From NCBI GenBank assembly GCA_913058555.1, contig CAJXRJ010000022.1, forward strand, positions 1 to 22,426: a DNA stretch of 22,426 nucleotides, given 5' to 3'. The position numbers and the translations under genes are program-made. This document shows positions 1-6,808 of this stretch, piece by piece (the stretch's first letter is position 1; every line of letters begins with the position of its first letter). This DNA is from an uncultured bacterium. Lineage in GTDB: Bacteria > Planctomycetota > UBA1135 > GCA-002686595. The notes under the pieces are model-generated. The model ran no database searches and was not told where the DNA came from. It was given only the letters and a program-made list of their open reading frames with translations.

Positions 1-47
1 GAGATCATGCCTAGTCTCGTGGGCTCGGAGATGTGTATAAGAGACAG
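1..47 (+). other. Illumina Nextera i7 adapter (untrimmed artefact)
   Basis: This is synthetic sequence, not genome. Bases 1-5 (GAGAT) match the end of the P7 flow-cell oligo, 6-13 (CATGCCTA) match the N706 i7 index, 14-28 (GTCTCGTGGGCTCGG) are the Nextera read-2 segment, and 29-47 (AGATGTGTATAAGAGACAG) are the 19-bp Tn5 mosaic end. The organism's DNA begins at 48. A minus-strand reading of this segment ends in the peptide LLYTSPSPRD, a familiar adapter-derived contaminant in protein databases. Confidence 0.98.
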
Positions 48-176
48 GCCCAAGCGCCCGCCGTGAGTGACAAGCCACAGACAGTGGGATAGTGATGGAA
101 GACGCCGCCCCCCCGGGCGTCCGCCTTCCGCAACGCGACCCATCCCGCGCGGCATCGCAACGACCCCCGACAATCC
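48..176. other. 5' flank of the first gene
   Basis: Non-coding leader between the adapter and the first start codon. It holds a short GC hairpin (GACGCC at 101-106 with GGCGTC at 116-121 around a C-rich loop). I see no convincing -35/-10 promoter and no Shine-Dalgarno sequence next to the ATG at 177. The true upstream context is lost at the contig end. Confidence 0.5.
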
Positions 177-1913
177 ATGACCGCACCCAGCGCACTCGCA
201 GCGTTACTGCCCCGCCCCTCGCTCGCCATCGCCGCCTCCATGGCCCTGACACTGCCCGCCCTCGCCCAGGGCACCGTGGCGTGGTCGGACACCATCGAGC
301 CGCCGAACCTCTCCTTCACCCTGGAGTCGCTCCTCTACGCACATCCGGCAGGGGGCGCCACCCAGGTGCTCTCGCGCGGGTTTGCCCCTGGATCGAGAGT
401 CGTCGTCCGCCGAGTCGATGAAGCGGGAGACCAGACCTGGAGCACGGACTTCGCGATGCCCGCCGGCAGCAACGTGGACACGACCGACCTGGAGGAGGCC
501 CTGGTGACCTCGCGCGGATCCACGGTCACCGTCCACTGGGCACAGTTCACCAACGAGACGGTCGTCACCTCAATCGACACCAATGGATCCCTCGAGTGGC
601 AGACGATGCTCTCGTCGAACATCCCCAACCACGACCTGCGCCCCCTCTCCATGGGCACGACACCAACGGGCGATGTATTGCTCGCCGGGATCGAGACCGC
701 GAACCTCCCCTCGGGAACCGAGACTACGGGGGTACGTGCGCTGGACGGAGCCACCGGCGTCATCCGATGGACCTACGCGCTACCAACGAGAGGGAACAGG
801 AACACAGACGCCGCCACCTTCCGTGACGGCCGCACGTACCTCGCAGTGCTCGAGGCCGGGGGGCTCCGCATCGACTGCCTCGACGCAAACGGCAGCACTG
901 TCTACAGCACGCCGGCGGCAGAGCCCTTCTTCGCCATAGACATGATTTTCGCCAGCGCCACAAGTGGCGGCGATCTCATCTTCGGCACCTGGCGGCCTGG
1001 ATCCGCGGCGGGGACCTTCATCGTGCGCCTGGACTCCTCAGGGAACGTCGCGTGGCGAACGATCGAAGCACCAAGGTCCATTACCCACTACACAGGAACG
1101 CTGACCTCCGATGACCAGATCGCCCTTCTCGACATCGGCTCGAATGACGACTCACGGGTAACGCTGCTTGACGGCTCCGGCCAGCTCCTTTGGCACTTTG
1201 ACCGGCCCGCAACGCTCCACCGATACCGCGGGATCACGGCAGACGCCCAAGGCGGCCTCATCGTCACCGCGGCCGACTTCGGGAGCTTCTCCCCGGAGTC
1301 CCCCGCCTTCGAATTCATCGACGCAAACGGCACCAGCAACGGAATCCTGACCTTCCCATCCCCCGGTGTGGGGCCCTCGCATTACAGACTCCCGAGCGTC
1401 GATGCCCTGGGCAATGCATGGGTAGGCTTCCTTCGCGAGCCCTCCCAAGAGGCGATAGCCGTCAAGCTCGCCATCGGCGACCCGAACGCGAGCGCGGTGT
1501 GCACCCCAACGGCCCTGAACTCTACAGGCGCGATCTCGAGACTCCGCGCCGCCGGCTCAGGCGCCACCGCGGCGGGCAACCTGACGCTCGTAGTGGATCA
1601 GCTGCCCGCGAGCCAGTTCGTTCTCTTCCTGAGCGCGCGCTCCCAGGGGCTCACTCCCAACCCTGGCGGAAGCGACGGCACGCTCTGCCTCGGCGGATCC
1701 ATCGGACGCTTCATCGGCCCGGGCCAAGTGCGCATGACGAACGGCGCCGGACTCGCCGCCCTACCACTCGACCTCTCCAACATCCCCAACGGCCCCGGCA
1801 CCGTCGCGGTCGGACCGGGAGACACTTGGTACTTCCAAGCATGGCACCGGGACTTCGTCGCCGGGTCCGCCACATCCAACCTGACCGGCGCGGTCTCCGT
1901 GACGTTCCTTTGA
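177..1913 (+). CDS. exported PQQ-like beta-propeller protein with C-terminal CLGG/WHR domain
   Basis: 578-aa predicted secreted protein. Residues 1-30 look like a Sec signal peptide with a probable cut after ALA30; the ATG at 177 is kept because the next Met (residue 22) would leave the signal too short. Residues 31-430 hold about seven loose PQQ-like blades, seen as repeated 'D..G...W' units (near W88, W141, W198, W293 and W339), so a beta-propeller is likely. These units are typical of PQQ-like propellers, but I see no sign of a bound cofactor or an enzyme active site. Residues 442-578 form a separate domain with C442, NSTG 448-451, CLGG 504-507, FQAWHRD 553-559 and SNLT 567-570, shared with the proteins at 2635 and 14281. 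A 9-bp GC hairpin follows the stop. The role is unknown; an extracellular or cell-surface binding protein is the best guess. Confidence 0.85.
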   Translation: MTAPSALAALLPRPSLAIAASMALTLPALAQGTVAWSDTIEPPNLSFTLESLLYAHPAGGATQVLSRGFAPGSRVVVRRVDEAGDQTWSTDFAMPAGSNVDTTDLEEALVTSRGSTVTVHWAQFTNETVVTSIDTNGSLEWQTMLSSNIPNHDLRPLSMGTTPTGDVLLAGIETANLPSGTETTGVRALDGATGVIRWTYALPTRGNRNTDAATFRDGRTYLAVLEAGGLRIDCLDANGSTVYSTPAAEPFFAIDMIFASATSGGDLIFGTWRPGSAAGTFIVRLDSSGNVAWRTIEAPRSITHYTGTLTSDDQIALLDIGSNDDSRVTLLDGSGQLLWHFDRPATLHRYRGITADAQGGLIVTAADFGSFSPESPAFEFIDANGTSNGILTFPSPGVGPSHYRLPSVDALGNAWVGFLREPSQEAIAVKLAIGDPNASAVCTPTALNSTGAISRLRAAGSGATAAGNLTLVVDQLPASQFVLFLSARSQGLTPNPGGSDGTLCLGGSIGRFIGPGQVRMTNGAGLAALPLDLSNIPNGPGTVAVGPGDTWYFQAWHRDFVAGSATSNLTGAVSVTFL

Positions 1914-1923
1914 GTCCGGGCCG

Positions 1924-1949
1924 CCGCCTCGCAGAAGAAGGCGAGGCGG
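1924..1949 (+). terminator. candidate hairpin terminator after first gene
   Basis: A perfect 9-bp GC stem (CCGCCTCGC / GCGAGGCGG) encloses an 8-nt purine loop, 10 nt after the stop codon. There is no U-tract behind it, so it is not a canonical intrinsic terminator. In GC-rich bacteria such a hairpin may still end transcription or protect the 3' end. Confidence 0.45.
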
Positions 1950-1980
1950 GAACGGAAGACGATCGAGCAAGTAGCAGGAA

Positions 1981-2080
1981 CTCCGAGCTGCTCCAACAGC
2001 GGAGCCACGGCACAGGGTGCCGCCCGGATTCAAACCGGGTATTGCCGAGTTATGGTCGTTAAGGAGCTCCATTCGGCTCG
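1981..2080. ncRNA. candidate structured RNA (series of hairpins)
   Basis: Four hairpins lie almost back to back: CTCCG/CGGAG at 1981-2004 with an inner CTG/CAG, CGGCAC/GTGCCG with a 3-nt loop at 2008-2022, CCCGG/CCGGG with a 7-nt loop at 2023-2039, and GCCGA/TCGGC at 2044-2077. No spacer separates the second from the third. This may be a structured RNA or UTR on either strand, or chance in GC-rich DNA. It matches no RNA family I recognise. Confidence 0.25.
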
Positions 2081-2634
2081 ACGCCTTCCGACCCCTGACC
2101 CCCGCCTGATGCCGGCCAGCGCGGACGACAAGCGGGGCGCAGCTGCCGGCCGGGCAGCGCGACCCCATGGAGTCACGCCTCCCGGCTTGGGAAGCCAGAC
2201 GCAGCGGGCGAGTGAAGTGCCAGTTGGGGAGAATCGACCAAAGCGAGAACCCATTCGGCAGCGGCCCACTGCGTCGCCTCTGAATTGCTTGGCGGGTGAG
2301 CGAGCCCACCCGGGCAGCCCGGCAAGGAGCGCGATGCGCTGACTCGATCGGACAGGAGAGCTAGCGCGAGACCCGTGCCAGCGCCGCGGCCGTCCACGCC
2401 CGCCCAGCCCCAAAGCACGACCCACCTTCAACTTCCGTCTACGCGAAAGCGCCTTAGGGGCCCCACAATCACCCGAGAGGGTCGGCGACGCCTATCCCCC
2501 GGTCTAGCTCGGCGATCCATCAGCCGCACGCAGCCGCGGATCCGCAGGCCCGTCCCCATTCGGCGCGGTGAATACACTGGGACGGGCGCCACCCCCCTCG
2601 CAGAGCGTCACGGCCCCGCCCACACAGAGATCCC

Positions 2635-5175
2635 ATGACTCGCAAACGCACCCAGCTCGCTGCCCTGACCGCCCTATGCGCGATGTCCGCCACGGGCTTC
2701 GCCCAGGACATCGGCACCGTCCTCTGCGCAGGCAACATCAACTCCACGGGGGTGCCCGCTGTTCTCACCGCCACGGGAAGCCGCGACGTGGCCGATAACG
2801 ACATCACCCTCCTGGCGTCGAGTCTGCCCCAGCAGCAATTCGGCCTCTACCTGTTCAGCCTCTCGGCTGGCTTCGTGGCGAACCCTGCGGGAAGCGCCGG
2901 CAACCTCTGCCTCGGCGGGACCATCGGACGCGACAACGCTAACGTGATGGGCACGGGCGCAACAGGCACCGCGATGCGAGTGCTCGACCTCGGCGCCTTG
3001 CCTTACCCCCATCAGCCGTTATCGGCGCAGGCCGGCGACACGCTCCACTTCCAGTTCTGGCACCGCGACGTATCGATAGGCGCGGCGACATCGAACCTCA
3101 CGCCCGGCGTGCGAATTCAACTGCAGTGCGACGCCGTCGACTTTGGATCTCGGGCCCTCGCACGCGAGGACATAGGCGCATCGGCCTTCGGCGACTTTGA
3201 CGGCGACGGAAACATCGACGTGGTGACGACCGGCAGCGCCCCGCTCATGCGAATCCACCTGGGCGACGGAGAGGGCCACTTCCAAGAGGCCGGCGACTAC
3301 AACGATCCGGGACTCTCCAACGCGGTGTCTGTGCAGGACGTCGACCTAGATGGCGACCAGGATGTGCTGGTGGTTCGCCGGCAGGCCCTCGGAGAAGAGG
3401 GGGCGGTGGTGCTCTACCGCGGAGACGGGCAGGGCGGATTCACGCGGGACTCGACGCTCGTGATTGGCCCGGACCCCCAGTCGGTGGCCGCGGCCGACTT
3501 CACGGGCGACGGCGTACCGGACTACGCGATCGCGCGCCCCAACACCTCGATGATCTCCGTGGTTCTCAGCGACCCGAGCGGCACGCCGGTGACCAACCTC
3601 CAGCTCTCCGTCGCGGGCGGCCGGTCGCTGATCGTGGCCGAAGACTTCAACGGCGACGGCTCCATCGACCTCGCGGTCAGCGGTGGATCGGCCGCGACGC
3701 AGATCTTCCTGAATCTCGGTGGCGGCACGTTCTTCCCGGGAGCATCCCTTGGACTGGGCTCCGCTACCGGCCTGTGCGCCGCCGATGTGGATCTCGACGG
3801 CGACCAGGACCTCGTCATCGCCCGCGACCTGGGCAGTCCGATCACTCAGACCTGGCTCAATGGCGGCACCGGTGGCTTTGCCCCAGGACCAACGAGCGGC
3901 GGTGGCACGACCCTTCTCTGCGCCGATTGGAACGGCGACCTCATTCCCGACGTCGTCCAGATCGATGCCTTGGCCGATGAGATCAACATCTATGCGGGCG
4001 ATGGCGCCGGCGGATTCACCGCGGGCGGCTTCCTGCAAGAGAGCGATCTCCTGGCCCTTGCAGACATCGCAGATGTCGACCGAGACGGCTTCCCCGACGC
4101 GCTGGCGAACGGCACCGATGGATGGGCCATCCACTACGGCCGGGGCCCAGCGGGCTTCGCGCCGGCCCCGCTTGCCTTCAGCAACGTCTTCCTCAGCCCA
4201 GCCGTGGCGCGCGGCGACTTCGACGGCGACGGCTTCACCGACATCGCCTGGGGCTTCTCCAACCGCGTGCGAATTGGCTTCGGCGATGGCACGCGTACGT
4301 GGCCACCGGCACGGCAAGACTCGATCGCGACCCTTGCGGCAGTGGAGGTCCTCAAGTCAGGGGATCTAGACGGCGACGGCGACCTCGACCTTGTGGTGGG
4401 CACGCTTTTCAACGGCAACGTCTACGTCCTGGAGAACACGAGCCCTGGCTTTGCCCTGGCGGCAACCATCGCTATCCCAGACGACCCGAAGGACATTGAT
4501 CTCTTCGACTACACCGGGAACGGCGCCCTCGACATTCTGGTGGCCGAAGGCCCCGGCTTTGGGGCCGGCTCGGCAAGGGTCTACGAGAACACCGGGTCCT
4601 TCAACTTCCCGCTCCTGCGGGACTGGCAGTTGGCCTTCCGGATCTTCACGATCGCGGGGGGTGACGTGGATGGCGATGGCCTGGCGGACGTGGCGTTTGG
4701 GTCCTTCAATACCAAGCTCGTTTTCGGCAACGCCCCCACGAACATCATCGAGGTCAACCCACTTCCGTCCCCAACGGACATCGCCCTGCTCGACATGGAT
4801 GGCAATGGCAGGGACGAGCTCTTCAGCCTCACGGCCTTTGGCCTGGACGCCCTCGTCGTGTCGGAATACCAACCCGGGGCAGGCTTCACCGTGGAGCGAA
4901 TCTCCGGCTCCCCGAGCGGCGCGGCACGCCTTGAGACATACGACATCGAAGGCGACGGGACTGCGGACCTCGTCGCTTCAGGAGGGCTCACCACGGCCGT
5001 CGGCACGTTCCGGGGCCGAAGCTCCGGGAGGCCCGATGCGCCCGAGCTCTTCAAGACCGGCACGCGGACGGACGTTGCTATCCCCGTTGACTTCGACGAC
5101 GACGGCATCACAGATCTCGTCACGATCCGCACGTCACGCAATCTCGTCACGATCACCTGGGGAACCTGCCGCTAG
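2635..5175 (+). CDS. exported FG-GAP/VCBS repeat protein with N-terminal CLGG/WHR domain
   Basis: 846 aa. Residues 1-23 are a classic signal peptide (TRKR n-region, hydrophobic core, likely cut after GFA). Residues 31-164 are the CLGG/WHR domain: C31, NSTG 36-39, CLGG 92-95, FQFWHRD 139-145, SNLT 153-156. From about residue 180 to the end I count 14 repeats with the FG-GAP/VCBS calcium loop D-x-D-x-D/N-G-x-x-D, for example FGDFDGDGNIDVV near 185, SGDLDGDGDLDLVVG mid-protein and VDFDDDGITDLV near the C-terminus. Fourteen fits two seven-bladed propellers, as in integrin-alpha-like folds. No catalytic domain, sortase motif or TM anchor is seen. It is probably a large Ca-binding surface or extracellular protein. 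It is convergent with the small minus-strand gene ending at 5196, 20 bp away. Confidence 0.9.
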   Translation: MTRKRTQLAALTALCAMSATGFAQDIGTVLCAGNINSTGVPAVLTATGSRDVADNDITLLASSLPQQQFGLYLFSLSAGFVANPAGSAGNLCLGGTIGRDNANVMGTGATGTAMRVLDLGALPYPHQPLSAQAGDTLHFQFWHRDVSIGAATSNLTPGVRIQLQCDAVDFGSRALAREDIGASAFGDFDGDGNIDVVTTGSAPLMRIHLGDGEGHFQEAGDYNDPGLSNAVSVQDVDLDGDQDVLVVRRQALGEEGAVVLYRGDGQGGFTRDSTLVIGPDPQSVAAADFTGDGVPDYAIARPNTSMISVVLSDPSGTPVTNLQLSVAGGRSLIVAEDFNGDGSIDLAVSGGSAATQIFLNLGGGTFFPGASLGLGSATGLCAADVDLDGDQDLVIARDLGSPITQTWLNGGTGGFAPGPTSGGGTTLLCADWNGDLIPDVVQIDALADEINIYAGDGAGGFTAGGFLQESDLLALADIADVDRDGFPDALANGTDGWAIHYGRGPAGFAPAPLAFSNVFLSPAVARGDFDGDGFTDIAWGFSNRVRIGFGDGTRTWPPARQDSIATLAAVEVLKSGDLDGDGDLDLVVGTLFNGNVYVLENTSPGFALAATIAIPDDPKDIDLFDYTGNGALDILVAEGPGFGAGSARVYENTGSFNFPLLRDWQLAFRIFTIAGGDVDGDGLADVAFGSFNTKLVFGNAPTNIIEVNPLPSPTDIALLDMDGNGRDELFSLTAFGLDALVVSEYQPGAGFTVERISGSPSGAARLETYDIEGDGTADLVASGGLTTAVGTFRGRSSGRPDAPELFKTGTRTDVAIPVDFDDDGITDLVTIRTSRNLVTITWGTCR

Positions 5176-5195
5176 CGGCGCGACGCTCAGATGCT

Positions 5196-5504
5196 CTAAT
5201 TGGCGTTCTGCTGGGCTTGGACCTGCGCAAGCAGGCCTACGCCAGTGGTGTCCACGCCTTGGACAGCTATGTACACGTGGCTGTGACCGAGCCCCGGCAT
5301 GGAGTTCTTCCACAGGATGTCGCCGGTCCCAACGTCGAGGCAGAAGAGGTAGCCCTTCGACGCGGCAAAGAGCCTCTCACCATCCACGATGAGCGAAACG
5401 ATCTGGTAGCCAGTCGACGGCAAAGACACACGCCAAACCTCCCGGCCTGTGTCTCGATCGATGGCAGAGACGTGGCCGTGCGTTCCAAGGAAGAGGTAGT
5501 CCAT
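5196..5504 (-). CDS. small PQQ-repeat (BamB-like) protein
   Basis: 102-aa protein with two PQQ-like blade motifs: residues 9-28 (HVSAIDRDTGREVW) and 51-66 (GYLFCLDVGTGDILW). A full propeller needs six to eight blades, so this would have to oligomerise or act as a partial fold. There is no signal peptide, so it is predicted cytoplasmic. I chose the ATG at 5504 because the upstream in-frame extension (to 5570) is Arg-rich, unlike the family, and overlaps the C-terminus of the M16 gene. With this start it lies 8 bp after that stop, as the last gene of the minus-strand block. The function is unknown; a protein-interaction or assembly role is a guess. Confidence 0.75.
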   Translation of the reverse strand: MDYLFLGTHGHVSAIDRDTGREVWRVSLPSTGYQIVSLIVDGERLFAASKGYLFCLDVGTGDILWKNSMPGLGHSHVYIAVQGVDTTGVGLLAQVQAQQNAN

Positions 5505-5512
5505 GATCTGCT

Positions 5513-6808
5513 CTACTCGGCCGGGGCGCCGTCTATTTCGACTTTCGGCCCGGACAAGGAGATGGAGCACTTGTCCGGGTGCAAATGGGCCTTCGCGACC
5601 CGCTGAACGTCCTCGGCGGTGACCGCGGCGAACTCACGGGGCAGCAGCTCGAGATGGTTGTCGGGGAAACCGTGGACCTCGGCGGAGATGAGGTAGCTGG
5701 CGCGCCGCGCCGCCCGCTCGAAGCCCATGGCAAAGGAACCCACCAAGTAGCTCTTGGCCACCGAGAGTTCCTCGTCCGGAACGCGCTCGTCCTGAATGCG
5801 GCGCATCTCGACAAGGAACCCGTCGATGGCGGTGCGGACGTTTTCAGGGCTCGTCCCGATGTAGGCGCGGAACATGCCGGGCAGGAGCCCCGCCGAGGCG
5901 TGGATGTCCGCATGCACCGAGTACGCCAGGCCCAGGTTGTCCCGCAGGATCTGGGTGATGCGGTTGGTGAACCCCGGGCCGGTACCGAGCACGTGGTCCA
6001 TGACCACCAGCGGCGCGTAGTCGGGGTGGGCGCGCTCGATACCGAGGTGGCCGAGGTAGACGTGCACCTGGTTGCGTTCGCGCTCGAAGGTCGCGCGCCG
6101 CGGCTCGATGCTGGGGAACGTGTAGGGCTCCGGCACGTAAGCCGTGCCCTTCGGGAGCGAGCTGAAGGCCTTCTCGACGCGCTCGCGCACGGCCTCGGGC
6201 TCCACGTCGCCGACGACGGCGATCAAGAGGCGCTCGCTGCACCAGTTGGCTTCACGGTGGGCGCGCAGGTCCGCGGGCGTGATGTTCTGAACCGTCTCTA
6301 GCGAGCCGTAGGGGCTGCGGCCCATGAAGTGGTCGTCGCCATAGATCAGTCGCTTGAAGCGAATGCCGCCCTGGGCGCGGGGATCTTCGGCCTCGATGGC
6401 GAGGCGCGTCTTCATTCGGTCGAAGTGCCGCTCGACGCGCTCATCCGGATAGGCCGCGTCGCAGGCGAGCTCGCCCATGACGTCCACCAGCAAACCCCAA
6501 GCAGGGCCGGCCACGGCGCCGGAGAGCCCGAGGGCATCACCGCTGACGCCGCCGCCTTCTGGCTCGAGGAGCTCGGCAATCTCTTCGTCGCTGCGGCGGC
6601 TCGTACCTTGGTCAGCGAAGGCACCCGTGAAGTACGCGACGCCCTCCTTGCCCTTCGGGTCGAGTCGTGCGCCGCCCCGCATGTGCATGCGGACCGCCGT
6701 GACGGGCGCGCCTGCGCGGCGATGCACGATCAGGACCGCGCCGCTGGAGAGAACGAAGCGTTCGCGATCGATGGCGACCGTCGGGATGGCGTAGTCAGTC
6801 TTGGTCAT
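5513..6808 (-). CDS. M16B peptidase-like protein, inactive subunit
   Basis: 431-aa member of the M16 (pitrilysin/insulinase) family in the short M16B form. The HxxEH zinc motif is replaced: the aligned positions are Y59, G62 and A63 in 'GVAYFTGAF', so it cannot bind the catalytic zinc. It keeps the substrate-binding Arg/Tyr pair (R289 and Y296 in 'LRDNLGLAYS'). By analogy with mitochondrial processing peptidase alpha/beta and bacterial M16B heterodimers, it should be the non-catalytic half of a clamp formed with the neighbour. The start at 6808 gives a 4-bp ATGA overlap with that neighbour and removes a 56-residue Arg-rich extension. No signal peptide is seen, so the complex is predicted cytoplasmic. 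Confidence 0.92.
   Translation of the reverse strand: MTKTDYAIPTVAIDRERFVLSSGAVLIVHRRAGAPVTAVRMHMRGGARLDPKGKEGVAYFTGAFADQGTSRRSDEEIAELLEPEGGGVSGDALGLSGAVAGPAWGLLVDVMGELACDAAYPDERVERHFDRMKTRLAIEAEDPRAQGGIRFKRLIYGDDHFMGRSPYGSLETVQNITPADLRAHREANWCSERLLIAVVGDVEPEAVRERVEKAFSSLPKGTAYVPEPYTFPSIEPRRATFERERNQVHVYLGHLGIERAHPDYAPLVVMDHVLGTGPGFTNRITQILRDNLGLAYSVHADIHASAGLLPGMFRAYIGTSPENVRTAIDGFLVEMRRIQDERVPDEELSVAKSYLVGSFAMGFERAARRASYLISAEVHGFPDNHLELLPREFAAVTAEDVQRVAKAHLHPDKCSISLSGPKVEIDGAPAE

Larger units (their letters stand above)
1914..2634. other. hairpin-rich non-coding region
   Basis: 721 bp with no credible gene; the open frames here have no recognisable protein character. It contains a run of adjacent short inverted repeats (1924-1949, 1981-2004, 2008-2022, 2023-2039, 2044-2077) and another at 2293-2312. 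The 2023-2039 hairpin, read on the minus strand, resembles a tRNA T-arm (CCCGG-TTTGAAT-CCGGG), but no complete tRNA can be folded. No clear promoter for the gene at 2635 is visible. Confidence 0.6.

Noticed and set aside
11..319. Minus-strand open frame of 102 codons at the left edge
   Set aside because: Its end is translated adapter (LLYTSPSPRD) and the rest is antisense to the first real gene.
2023..2090. Possible minus-strand tRNA from the T-arm-like hairpin
   Set aside because: No 5' acceptor strand matching CGGCACC, no D-arm and no proper anticodon stem can be placed.
2030..2431. Open frames on both strands in the 1914-2634 gap
   Set aside because: Arg/Pro/Gly-rich translations with no domain, no start context and overlapping each other; typical of GC-rich non-coding DNA.
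3346..4317. 323-codon minus-strand open frame within the FG-GAP gene
   Set aside because: Antisense image of the repeat-rich coding sequence; no independent domain.
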